15,641 nt of DNA from assembly GCA_023487325.1 (NCBI GenBank), contig JAMDBS010000050.1:1-15641 (forward strand), written 5' to 3'. The position numbers and the translations under genes were made by a program. Origin of the DNA: Patescibacteria group bacterium (GTDB lineage Bacteria > Patescibacteria > UBA1384 > JAMDBS01). Below are positions 1-6,599 of the stretch, piece by piece. The notes below the pieces were generated by a model. That model had not been told where the DNA came from and did no database searches. It saw only the letters and a list, made by a program, of their open reading frames with translations. Positions within the stretch are counted from its first letter, which is position 1. Each line of letters begins with the position of its first letter.

Positions 1-46
1 ACACCATCGTTTTCAGCGATGTGCTCTACCACTGAGCTACCCAGGC
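1..46 (-). tRNA. tRNA-Phe (GAA), 3' part beyond window
   Basis: Read on the minus strand, the segment gives a 7-nt acceptor strand GCCTGGG, a D arm with the GCTC/GAGC stem, and the anticodon stem CATCG/CGATG closing the loop CTGAAAA. The anticodon is therefore GAA (phenylalanine). The variable loop, T arm and 3' end lie outside the window. The mature 5' end at 46 is only one base from the stop codon of rpsP, so the tRNA is probably cut out of a transcript that also carries rpsP. Confidence 0.9.
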
Positions 47-47
47 T

Positions 48-545
48 TTATTTGGCGGCCTCAGGTTTTTGTTCGGTTTTTGCTGGTTGGGCGTCTTTTT
101 TATCCTCAGGCTTTGTTTCATTTTGCTCAGGCGTTTCAGCTGGTTTATTTTCTTCAGCTTCTTTTTTCTGGGTTTCGACTTTGGCTTCAAATTCAGCTTT
201 TTGGGCTGCTTTTTTGGCCGCTTCTTGTTGCTTTTCAGCTTCTTTGGCTTGTTTTTCTTTTTCTAATTCGGCATTACTTTTTGATTTATAAATTTTAATA
301 ACGATAGATTTATGTTTTAAACCTTGAGCTTTAAAAATCTTGGCCACCGTGTTGGAAGGCTTGGCGCCTTTATTCATCCAATCTAAGGCTTGTTTTTGAT
401 CCAAGACCAAAGCTTTCTTTTTTGGGTCATATTGGCCGATTTTGGCAATGTATTCTCCGGCGACCGGCTTGGAATGCTCGGCAACAACAATACGATAAAA
501 TGGCTGATGAATTTTTCCAAATCTTTTAAGTCTGATTCTTAGCAT
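48..545 (-). CDS. rpsP: 30S ribosomal protein bS16 with long charged tail
   Basis: Small-subunit ribosomal protein bS16, which binds 16S rRNA early in 30S assembly. The start is taken at MLRIRLKRFGK, the family N-terminus; AAAGGGA lies a few bases upstream, and an ATG 22 codons earlier would add a segment unlike any S16. Residues 1 to about 85 carry the S16 signatures (FYRIVVAEHSK, IGQYDP, AKPSNTVAKIF). The family is usually about 80-100 residues; this protein has 165. The extra part, from about residue 90, is almost only K, E, A, Q, P and T, with a predicted coiled-coil-like first half and a disordered end. The gene lies downstream of fmt on the same strand and directly before tRNA-Phe. The assignment is secure; the role of the tail is unknown. 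Confidence 0.95.
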   Translation of the reverse strand: MLRIRLKRFGKIHQPFYRIVVAEHSKPVAGEYIAKIGQYDPKKKALVLDQKQALDWMNKGAKPSNTVAKIFKAQGLKHKSIVIKIYKSKSNAELEKEKQAKEAEKQQEAAKKAAQKAEFEAKVETQKKEAEENKPAETPEQNETKPEDKKDAQPAKTEQKPEAAK

Positions 546-607
546 GTTTATTTCCCTTTCGTGATTAATATTGGGGTAATCTCCACAAATAAATTTACAC
601 AAATCAT

Positions 608-628
608 ACAAATATTCGTAATATTTGT
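608..628. repeat. AT-rich palindrome between fmt and rpsP
   Basis: ACAAATATT (608-616) and AATATTTGT (620-628) form a perfect 9-bp inverted repeat around a 3-nt loop. The surrounding 584-650 is made of related ACAAAT and ATTCGTG words. It lies between the fmt stop (655) and the rpsP start (545). No T-run follows, so it is a weak terminator candidate at best; it looks more like a dispersed intergenic repeat. Confidence 0.45.
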
Positions 629-654
629 GTAATAAAATTCGTGGATTTAACTCA

Positions 655-1530
655 TTATACTACAACCTTGCCGTCAAAATCAAGGGCTGATTTATGGCCT
701 CGTTTAAAATCCTGCCATTTGAGCGGTTTTTTGCCTTCCATTTGCACTTCATCAAAAACCAATTTATTGCCCTTTAGATGAGCTTTCAAAATCTTCAATC
801 TCTTTTTGTCTAAATACGTAAAGCATCCTGGCCAGGGATTATAAGCACGAATTTTCCGCTCAATAATTTCAGCCGGCTCTTGCCAATTGATCTGCCCGTC
901 GGATTTTTTCAGCATTTTTGTAAAGGTGGCCTTTTTGTGATCCTGCGACCTGGGCGTGATTTTACCTTCTAAATATTTAGTAAGATTATTTAGTAATAGT
1001 TGTGCACCTAACTCGGCTAATTTTTTGGATAGAATTGATAATTGATAATTGATAATTGATAATTTTAATTCTTGCTGAGCAAGAATTGGGCCATGATCCA
1101 TTTTCTCATCTATCTTAATTAAAGATACGCCGGTTTTGGCATCACCATTTAGGATGGCTGATTGAATGGGAGTGGAACCGCGATATTTTGGCAAAAGCGA
1201 TGGGTGGATATTAACAAAACCAAATTTAGGAATATCCAAAATTTCTTTGGGAATTATCTGCCCGTAAGCTACCACCACCGCAACATCAGGTTTTAAAACT
1301 GATAACTGACTACTGATAACTGACAACTTTTCAGGTTGGAAGACAGGAATATTGTATTTATTTGCCAAAATCTTAACAGGCGGGGGAGTAAGAATCTTGC
1401 CACGTCCAGCCGGTCTATCCGGCTCGGTAATCACTGCACAAACCTCAAACCGCGCATCATCAATCAACGCTTGCAAACTCGGCAAGCTAAACTCAGGCGT
1501 CCCTAAAAATATAATTCTATATTTTTTCAT
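655..1530 (-). CDS. fmt: methionyl-tRNA formyltransferase
   Basis: Transfers a formyl group from 10-formyl-tetrahydrofolate to Met-tRNA(fMet) for translation initiation in the cytoplasm. The N-terminal Rossmann-type domain begins IIFLGTPEFSLPSL (residues 6-19). The catalytic Asn-His-Asp triad is visible at N107, H109 (VNIHPSLLPKYRG) and D145 (KMDHG). The C-terminal OB-like domain starts near IRAYNPWPG (228-235). At 291 residues it is slightly short of the usual 310-320. The start has no clear SD. Two loops are built from heptanucleotide repeats: residues 69-78 (SVISSQLSVL) and 156-167 (KLSIINYQLSIL). def, whose enzyme removes the formyl group, is also in this window but not adjacent. Confidence 0.95.
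   Translation of the reverse strand: MKKYRIIFLGTPEFSLPSLQALIDDARFEVCAVITEPDRPAGRGKILTPPPVKILANKYNIPVFQPEKLSVISSQLSVLKPDVAVVVAYGQIIPKEILDIPKFGFVNIHPSLLPKYRGSTPIQSAILNGDAKTGVSLIKIDEKMDHGPILAQQELKLSIINYQLSILSKKLAELGAQLLLNNLTKYLEGKITPRSQDHKKATFTKMLKKSDGQINWQEPAEIIERKIRAYNPWPGCFTYLDKKRLKILKAHLKGNKLVFDEVQMEGKKPLKWQDFKRGHKSALDFDGKVVV
1034..1064. repeat. heptanucleotide array ATTGATA x4 inside fmt
   Basis: Four perfect tandem copies of the 7-mer ATTGATA fill 1034-1061, followed by ATT. On the fmt strand they encode the LSIINYQLSI stretch. Since 7 is not a multiple of 3, the three frames cycle through the repeat, and only gain or loss of three copies (21 bp) would keep the gene in frame. Confidence 0.85.
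1298..1328. repeat. heptanucleotide array ACTGAYW x4 inside fmt
   Basis: Four tandem 7-mers, ACTGATA, ACTGACT, ACTGATA and ACTGACA, fill 1298-1325, followed by ACT. They encode the SVISSQLSV stretch of Fmt, in the loop before the conserved VVVAYG strand. Unit length and copy number match the array at 1034. Confidence 0.8.
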
Positions 1531-1549
1531 AATTTTATTTTACCATTCA

Positions 1550-1578
1550 TTGACTAATTTTAAAATACGGAGTACTTT
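1550..1578 (+). promoter_or_regulatory. possible promoter for the gene at 1625
   Basis: TTGACT (1550-1555) and TACTTT (1573-1578) are 17 bases apart and would start transcription some 40 bases before the GTG at 1625. The -10 box is a poor match, so this is tentative. Confidence 0.35.
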
Positions 1579-1624
1579 TAGATAGAATTGAAAATATTTG
1601 AAAATTGACAAAGGAGGAATTATT

Positions 1625-1984
1625 GTGAGCATTATAAAAACGATTAAATTTCCCAAGTGGATGAGGGCATTGATTATGGTAGCATTCAGGATTATTGCAA
1701 AATATCATCTACCATGGCCGATGAGTATCGATTATTCATCGAAGAATAAAAGGGCTTGCATACTGCGCCTTGGTGAGTCCAGTAGGGAGGATAAAGTGTT
1801 AGAAATTATGTATGCTGCCGAAAATTTCATCCTTTGTGCTGTAAATATGCCAGGGAAAACAATTGAAAGTAGGCTTATCGTATCCCGTGGAAAGAAAACT
1901 TTTTATTTCAAATGCCAAAACAACGGGCTCAGGAGGATCTCTCAAAAAAGGTATTTAGAGTATTGGAAAGAATACGATAAATAA
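1625..1984 (+). CDS. unknown small protein
   Basis: I do not recognise this 119-residue protein. The start is taken at GTG 1625 because a full SD, AAAGGAGG (1610-1617), precedes it by 7 bases; an in-frame ATG at 1598 lies upstream of that SD. The N-terminal 45 residues are basic and hydrophobic (IKTIKFPKWMRALIMVAF), possibly an amphipathic or membrane-touching helix. The middle holds the strand-like CILRLGES and FILCAVNM, and the C-terminus is basic (RISQKRYLEYWKEY). It is oriented against its minus-strand neighbours, stands alone, and is followed 66 bases after its stop by a strong terminator identical to that of the next gene. The strong SD and GTG start differ from the core genes and suggest an accessory origin. 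Confidence 0.75.
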   Translation: MSIIKTIKFPKWMRALIMVAFRIIAKYHLPWPMSIDYSSKNKRACILRLGESSREDKVLEIMYAAENFILCAVNMPGKTIESRLIVSRGKKTFYFKCQNNGLRRISQKRYLEYWKEYDK

Positions 1985-2050
1985 AATATTTTTTCAATCT
2001 AATCCTCTCCAACAAAATTGTCTCACTATTTCATTTGATACAAGACCGAC

Positions 2051-2079
2051 AGCCCCATGAGTACGGGGCTTTTTTATTT
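2051..2079 (+). terminator. intrinsic terminator, copy 1 of a 29-bp repeat
   Basis: AGCCCC, an 8-nt loop ATGAGTAC, GGGGCT, then TTTTTTATTT: a classic rho-independent terminator for the gene ending at 1984. All 29 bases, including the loop, recur exactly at 2671-2699. Confidence 0.9.
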
Positions 2080-2101
2080 ATGCAAAAAATTCTTTAAAAT
2101 C

Positions 2102-2130
2102 TTGACCAAAGGTTGTTTTTGGCGTATATA
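2102..2130 (+). promoter_or_regulatory. promoter of the gene at 2181
   Basis: TTGACC (2102-2107), 17 bases, then TATATA (2125-2130). The expected start is near 2137, giving a leader of about 45 bases before the GTG. Confidence 0.6.
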
Positions 2131-2180
2131 TTAAGTATTCAAGCAGATATCGAAAGTATATTAAAAAGGAGATGATTGGC

Positions 2181-2645
2181 GTGTTAATGGACATTCTTAA
2201 TGTCGCCGACGAAAAGTTGATCAAACAGATAATGGAGGCGTATGCTCCTGAATTGATGATTGCGTATCAGATTATAACCCGCGAAGATGGCGGGTTTAAG
2301 AAGAATTCAACTGTTTTATCAGTTGATCTCAAAAGTAACGCACTATATGTAAAGAGAGAATCAAAATCATTTGAAGAATGGTATTTGATGATTTGCCCCC
2401 TTAAGAGTGGTAACTTGGAATCCGGAGTCCCATTTTATTATCAGCTCAGTGATAATATTAACAATGAATTTGAGGTGACTGAAGACAATCTCACAGAGTC
2501 GCTAATATTATTCGATCGATTGCACGAGCTATTGGTATCGTGGAGCCGTGCGAAAAAACAAAAAAACAAAAAAGAAATTTCAGATAGCATCGAATCAGCC
2601 AAGTTTAATCTTGGCAAACTTGGCCCAAAACACAAAATCAGTTAG
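2181..2645 (+). CDS. unknown small acidic protein in a terminator-flanked cassette
   Basis: I do not recognise this 154-residue protein. The SD AAGGAG (2166-2171) touches an ATG at 2172 and is 9 bases from GTG 2181, so GTG 2181 is the likely start. The protein starts with a helical part (DEKLIKQIMEAYAPELMIAYQII). A probable strand-rich middle follows (TVLSVDLKSNALYVKRE, FEEWYLMICPLKSG). The end is charged and helical (LHELLVSWSRAKKQKNKKE). No signal peptide or membrane segment is seen. It has its own promoter and terminator, and the terminator is an exact copy of the one just upstream, so the whole 620-bp unit looks like an inserted or duplicated cassette. It is not similar in sequence to the neighbour at 1625. 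Confidence 0.75.
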   Translation: MLMDILNVADEKLIKQIMEAYAPELMIAYQIITREDGGFKKNSTVLSVDLKSNALYVKRESKSFEEWYLMICPLKSGNLESGVPFYYQLSDNINNEFEVTEDNLTESLILFDRLHELLVSWSRAKKQKNKKEISDSIESAKFNLGKLGPKHKIS

Positions 2646-2670
2646 ATTATTTAATATCTTGATCTTGCAA

Positions 2671-2699
2671 AGCCCCATGAGTACGGGGCTTTTTTATTT
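2671..2699 (+). terminator. intrinsic terminator, copy 2 of a 29-bp repeat
   Basis: Same 29 bases as 2051-2079 (AGCCCC stem, ATGAGTAC loop, T-run), 25 bases after the stop of the gene ending at 2645. The bases on either side of the two copies are unrelated. Confidence 0.9.
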
Positions 2700-2743
2700 G
2701 GCTGAAATGAATAGAACAATATCGATAATTTGGATTAGAAAAA

Positions 2744-3325
2744 TTATTTATTAATTTCGTACGGGTATACCTCAATATAATAGGGGTCGTTGCCGGGAAC
2801 AAAATTTTCTTCTTTAAACCTATTTAACAACCTTTCTTTATTATACGGAGAGATTACTTGATTGCCTCTAATTACCGCTCCTTTTTCTAATCCATGGCAA
2901 GCAATTTCCCCTAAAGGAATAATCATTTTGAGTGTTTTGTTAAAACCAAACCCTTTTTCTTTTGCATATTGCACGTCATATTTATATCCTGGTCCGAATT
3001 TTTTATCAAAGACTTTTTGGATAATTTCCTCAATTATTTGCTGAAATTCTTTTTTATTCTGGCTGCTTATCCCATCTAATTTATCAGTGGTATGCAAATA
3101 TGTATTTTTTTCTTCACCCTTAATTTTACCTTTTCTATTCGCTGCCTCAATATCCATCTTGGTGCCGATCAGTTCTCGTTCTTGCGAAGTCGTAGCTCTG
3201 CCGGGAATTTTAATATAATATATTCCCTACTTACTTTTGCCCAATTCAGGGATTTTATCAAGATCAATTTTCTCATTATTTTCATTAGAAGTTGGTTGTT
3301 CTGGACTAAATGGTGCTTTTTCCAT
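2744..3325 (-). pseudogene. unknown protein gene interrupted by in-frame TAG
   Basis: Read from ATG 3325, which has the SD TGGAG four bases upstream, the frame gives 32 codons (MEKAPFSPEQPTSNENNEK...). It then meets TAG (3229-3227) and continues open in the same frame for 160 more codons to TAA at 2744. The first ATG after the TAG is at 3157 and has no SD. The codons between TAG and that ATG read as ordinary protein (IPGRATTSQERELIGTK). Without the TAG this would be one 193-residue protein. The C-terminal part (YLHTTDKLDG, GFGFNKTLKMIIPLGEIACHG, PYYIEVYPYE) belongs to no family I recognise. The gene begins 16 bases after the def stop and is probably co-transcribed with def. Nonsense mutation, readthrough or a sequencing error are all possible; TAG is a normal stop elsewhere in the window. 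Confidence 0.6.
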
Positions 3326-3341
3326 AAAACTCCATCAAAAA

Positions 3342-3824
3342 TTATTTTATTTTCCTGTCGGTAATTAAAATTCCATCAAGGTGATCTATTTCGTGCTGGA
3401 GGACGCGGGCGAGCAGACCTTTGGCGCGGATTTTTAGGCGATTGCCCTCAAGGTCATAGGCCAAAACACTGACTTTATTGGCTCTTTTGATCTTAATTTC
3501 TATCTTTGGCAAAGACAAACAACCTTCTTCAGTGATATTAGTTTCAGTAGAAAATTTGGTGATTTTCGGATTGGCCAAAATCATTTGTGCGATGGCAGCT
3601 TGGTTGTCATCTTTTTTTTGTATTTCGGCCAATTTTTCGGGTTTGTGGCCAATCACCACGAGCCTAATGCTTTTTCCTACTTGAGGCGCGGCCAAACCGA
3701 TGCCGGCATTTTCATCTAGTGTTTTAGCCATGGCCTTGGCAAATTTTTTTAGCTCATTATCAAATCTAGCTACCTTGCGGCACTTTTTGTGTAAAATTGG
3801 ATTTGGCTCTATAATTATTTTCAT
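3342..3824 (-). CDS. def: peptide deformylase
   Basis: Metalloenzyme that removes the N-formyl group from new proteins in the cytoplasm. All three motifs are present in the 160-residue protein: GIGLAAPQ (41-48), EGCLS with metal ligand C102, and HEIDH (144-148) with the two His ligands and catalytic Glu. The start is taken at MKIIIEPNP, the usual N-terminus; the frame is open further upstream, but that extension would run into the repeat element at 3845. No SD is seen. The left end of a MITE-like element lies 20 bases upstream of the start and carries a plausible promoter pointing at def. Confidence 0.95.
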   Translation of the reverse strand: MKIIIEPNPILHKKCRKVARFDNELKKFAKAMAKTLDENAGIGLAAPQVGKSIRLVVIGHKPEKLAEIQKKDDNQAAIAQMILANPKITKFSTETNITEEGCLSLPKIEIKIKRANKVSVLAYDLEGNRLKIRAKGLLARVLQHEIDHLDGILITDRKIK

Positions 3825-3844
3825 AGTTTGATATACTGGGATTA

Positions 3845-3990
3845 CCCAGTAATACAACTTTCAGAATGTTCTATAAGACCATATTTTTAATTCCGCAATT
3901 GTTTGCGATGATTAATTCACTTTAGGTGCAGCTATAATTAAACTGGTTTACGTTAGAACATTAAAAAATACTGAAAGTTGATATACTGGG
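3845..3990. mobile_element. 146-bp MITE-like element between priA and def
   Basis: The left end CCCAGTAATACAACTTTCAG (3845-3864) and the inverse of the right end (CCCAGTATATCAACTTTCAG, 3971-3990) match at 17 of 20 bases. AATGTTCTA follows on both sides, directly on the left and after 8 extra bases on the right. Both outer ends are followed by ATTA (3841-3844 and 3991-3994), as for a 4-bp target duplication. There is no reading frame inside. The right ATTA supplies the TAA stop of priA. The left flank (3827-3844) itself resembles an element end (GATATACTGGGATTA also occurs at 3980-3994), so a nested or repeated insertion is possible. Confidence 0.7.
3870..3898 (-). promoter_or_regulatory. promoter for def inside the repeat element
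   Basis: On the minus strand, TTGCGG (3898-3893) and TATAGA (3875-3870) are separated by exactly 17 bases. Transcription would start near 3863 and give a leader of about 40 bases before the def ATG. The promoter lies wholly within the MITE-like element. Confidence 0.5.
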
Positions 3991-3991
3991 A

Positions 3992-5845
3992 TTATACCAG
4001 AGAAATGGGGTCGACGTCAAGATGAATATCCTTGTCAAAGCTAATTTTCTTTAAGTTATTTTTGATTGTCTGCGGGTAGATAGTTTTAATAATAATTTGC
4101 AGTTGGAATAAATCTCTGATTTTTTGATGCGAGCCAGCGTATGGAGGGATAATTTCATCTTTTACATTTTTAGGCAATTGCATTAATTTTTGATAAACTT
4201 CCTCGGCTAGTTTTTGGCATTTTTCCAAGGAAGAATTTTTGATGTAAATTTTAATGATTTTTCCATACGGCGGGTAGCCGCCTTTTTTTCTTTCTTCTAG
4301 TTGGGCATTAAAAAATATTTCAGGTTTATTTATCAGAAGTGATTGCCAAAGCAAATTCTCGGGATTGTGAGTTTGAATAATAAATTGATCATTAGTTTTG
4401 GCTATTATCTCTACGAGCGTGCTATGAATACTTTCACTGACAGAATAATCGGGCAAATTCAAAATCGAATCAATGCCCACCACTACCGAAACAGCGATAT
4501 CGTTTAATAAATATTGCAGAGAATTTTTGGTGCCAATAATGATTTCAGCGTTATTTGATTTTGCTGATAATTCATCTAAAATTTTTATCTTAGCATCTGG
4601 GAATTTGATTTTGATTCGTCTTTCCAGAGTTTCCGTACCAATTCCATACTCCTTAAATTTACTGCCGTGGCAGACGGGGCAGATAAAAGGCGAAGAGATT
4701 CTTTTTGAACATTGATGGCAAATTAATTGAGGGTAAGGCTTGGTGTAGTAGCGATAGGGCAGTTGGCACTTTGGGCAAATAAAAGTATTTTCACAATCTC
4801 GGCAAATTACTTGTGTGGCCATGCCTTTTTTGGTGGTGTAAATAAAAATTTTTTGCTTGGTTTCTAGACTTTCTTTAATGGTTTTTTCTAATTGCCAGGA
4901 AATTAATCCTCGATCTTGCTTGGAGTCTACAATTATTATTTGAGGATTTTTTAAATTAAGCACGTGGCTTTTAACTACCTTAATTGCACCTTTTTTCTGC
5001 AGATAATAGCTCTCTAAGTCCGGAGAAAGAGATCCTATTATTAAACTTGCACCAGTGATTGAGGAGATTTTTTTAGCCACCTCCAGAGTGTTATACCTTG
5101 GTGCTTGTTCTTCTTTGTAGGCGTAGTCTTGAGGTTGGTCAATAATTATTAAACCCAAATTCAGACAAGGTGCAAAAATTGCAGAGCGAGAGCCAATAAC
5201 CACTTTAATTTTATTCAAACGAATATTGTTCCAGATATTAAATCTTTGAGTTCGAGTTAAATTGGCATGCAGAATTGCGATTTCTGAAGATTCAAGATTT
5301 TTGGTGATTTTATCAACAAATTTTGCAGATATTTTTATTTCCGAAAAAAGAATTATTGCCTGTTTTTTGGCTTTTAATACTTTTTTGATTAAGGTAGAGT
5401 AATAACTGATTCTATTTTCTTGAAGGTCGTATAAAGCATATATCTTTGCCTTATTATTGATTGCGGAAAATATTCTTTTGGCTAAAAGAGGTTGAGATGA
5501 TTTTTTAATTTGGCGGATTGCCATTGTTGGAATCATGCTAAAAATCACCTCGCCAATAGGGCAGAGATAATAGTCGCTCATCCATTTGGCCAGCTCTAAT
5601 TTGCCACTATCCAGCGTTGGTATGGGATCAATAATCTTGATAATGTTTTTTAACTTTCCCCTCAAGGACAATGGGCCATGTTTGACAATCTCCACGATTA
5701 TCGCTGATATCTTTCTGTGATGAAACGGCACTAAAACCAAAATACCCGGGGCAATTTTGGGCAATAGCTCTGGGGGAATTAAATAAGTAAAGGTCTGTCT
5801 TGATAAACTGGTTTTGGCATTGACTGCCACATTGGCATATTGCAT
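3992..5845 (-). CDS. priA: primosomal protein N' (PriA-like) with degenerate helicase motifs
   Basis: PriA normally restarts stalled replication forks, binding branched DNA and unwinding it with a DEAD/H helicase. This 617-residue protein keeps the N-terminal 3'-DNA-binding domain and the eight-Cys zinc region (C348, C351, C357, C360, C376, C379, C389, C392). It also keeps the ERKKGGYPPYG segment (518-528) and the C-terminal DVDPISL ending. The ATPase motifs are gone. Where VTGSGKT is expected it has DLQENRIS (140-147), DEEH is DQPQ (236-239), and the QVAGRAGR region reads LVEIIAKTND (477-486). GSRSAIF (218-224) survives. It may act only as a structural fork-binding factor, as reported for mycobacterial PriA. 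No SD is seen; a heptanucleotide array fills the 39-base gap to the upstream gene. Confidence 0.88.
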   Translation of the reverse strand: MQYANVAVNAKTSLSRQTFTYLIPPELLPKIAPGILVLVPFHHRKISAIIVEIVKHGPLSLRGKLKNIIKIIDPIPTLDSGKLELAKWMSDYYLCPIGEVIFSMIPTMAIRQIKKSSQPLLAKRIFSAINNKAKIYALYDLQENRISYYSTLIKKVLKAKKQAIILFSEIKISAKFVDKITKNLESSEIAILHANLTRTQRFNIWNNIRLNKIKVVIGSRSAIFAPCLNLGLIIIDQPQDYAYKEEQAPRYNTLEVAKKISSITGASLIIGSLSPDLESYYLQKKGAIKVVKSHVLNLKNPQIIIVDSKQDRGLISWQLEKTIKESLETKQKIFIYTTKKGMATQVICRDCENTFICPKCQLPYRYYTKPYPQLICHQCSKRISSPFICPVCHGSKFKEYGIGTETLERRIKIKFPDAKIKILDELSAKSNNAEIIIGTKNSLQYLLNDIAVSVVVGIDSILNLPDYSVSESIHSTLVEIIAKTNDQFIIQTHNPENLLWQSLLINKPEIFFNAQLEERKKGGYPPYGKIIKIYIKNSSLEKCQKLAEEVYQKLMQLPKNVKDEIIPPYAGSHQKIRDLFQLQIIIKTIYPQTIKNNLKKISFDKDIHLDVDPISLV

Positions 5846-5854
5846 ATTTTTATA

Positions 5855-5888
5855 AACTAAAAACTAAGAACTAAGAGCTAAGAACTAT
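5855..5888. repeat. heptanucleotide array AACTAAG between AMMECR1 gene and priA
   Basis: Tandem 7-mers AACTAAA, AACTAAG, AACTAAG, AGCTAAG and a partial AACTA(T). The array fills the spacer between priA (start 5845) and the upstream gene, and the TAG stop of that gene (5885-5887) lies within the last unit. Unit length and copy number match the two arrays inside fmt. Confidence 0.75.
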
Positions 5889-6412
5889 CTATATCTCTTG
5901 ACCTCAAACCTATATAAATAGATTGGTTCGTTGGCTAAAATTCCGGCTTTCTGCCGGGCAATGGCAATTTGATACTGCGGATCATTGATACCCGGCAAAT
6001 TTGGTAGCAATAGTCCTGTTCGACCGTCTTCGGATTTAACAATCACTCCATATCTTTTGGGATCTAGCGAGGTGGCGCCTTCAATTGATTCAGGCTCACC
6101 TAAGACATCAACGGAAATTTCCAAATTTTTTAGTTCGTCTTCTTTGATAGGTAAAAAACGGTCATCTCGCGAACAGGCGGCAATGGCATTATCAATTATT
6201 TCTTGGGCAATATTATTTTTGGTCGGCAAAATCGTGCCAATACAACCGCGCAGATTTTCTTCACCCGGTTTAGTTTTTTTCAGATGGATAGAAACGAAGA
6301 CGCCGGCGCGCAAGCTAAATTCTTTGGCCAGTTTTTTGGGCGCAGAAATAATTTTTTTGTTTTTAACATATTCATTAATGGCATCTTGAGCCAATTTGAC
6401 ATAAATACTCAT
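5885..6412 (-). CDS. AMMECR1 family protein
   Basis: Member of the AMMECR1 family, small proteins of unknown reaction that in many prokaryotes occur with a LigB/Memo-fold protein and a radical-SAM enzyme (AmmeMemoRadiSam). The family hallmark LRGCIGT is at residues 54-60, followed by AIAACSRDDRF, LEISVDVLGEPE and the C-terminal QKAGIL segment. At 175 residues it has the normal length of the domain. The start ATG 6412 has GAGG five bases upstream. The LigB-like partner lies upstream on the same strand, separated by a 149-bp repeat element. No radical-SAM gene is in the window. Family assignment is secure; biochemical function is unknown. Confidence 0.9.
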   Translation of the reverse strand: MSIYVKLAQDAINEYVKNKKIISAPKKLAKEFSLRAGVFVSIHLKKTKPGEENLRGCIGTILPTKNNIAQEIIDNAIAACSRDDRFLPIKEDELKNLEISVDVLGEPESIEGATSLDPKRYGVIVKSEDGRTGLLLPNLPGINDPQYQIAIARQKAGILANEPIYLYRFEVKRYR

Positions 6413-6432
6413 AAAAACCTCAAATATTAGTT

Positions 6433-6581
6433 AATGGTTCAGAGGACATTCTTCCGCTTTCGGCCTGCCTAACCAACCTATTCGCTCGCTTCTAATTTGC
6501 TTCAATAGACATCTAAAACTTTCGCAAATATTATAGCTCGCTCAACCGGCACTTCGCTTAAAGAATATCCTCTGAACCATT
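6433..6581. mobile_element. 149-bp element with 21-bp inverted ends
   Basis: AATGGTTCAGAGGACATTCTT starts at 6433; its inverse, with one mismatch (20 of 21), ends at 6581. The interior is richer in GC than the flanks, has no reading frame, and contains GAAGCGAGCGAA-like words on the minus strand. No target duplication is visible. It sits in the spacer between the LigB-like gene and the AMMECR1 gene, so it is probably transcribed with them and could fold into a long hairpin RNA. A non-autonomous mobile element or a structured RNA are both possible; the sequences of its ends are unrelated to those of the element at 3845. Confidence 0.6.
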
Positions 6582-6599
6582 TGATTTAAAGTTAATAAA

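Noticed and set aside
48..298. Plus-strand frames rich in Phe and Leu opposite the rpsP tail
   Set aside because: They are the complement of the Lys/Glu-rich tail codons and only look like membrane proteins for that reason.
1034..1328. Repeats in fmt as a CRISPR array
   Set aside because: The units are contiguous 7-mers without spacers, lie inside a conserved coding gene, and no cas gene is present.
2548..2754. Plus-strand frame of 68 codons over the end of the gene at 2181
   Set aside because: It overlaps the real gene in another frame, runs through the terminator and has no SD.
3227..3229. TAG recoded as an amino acid in this organism
   Set aside because: The genes ending at 2645 and 5885 use TAG as a normal stop, and all other genes read well in the standard code.
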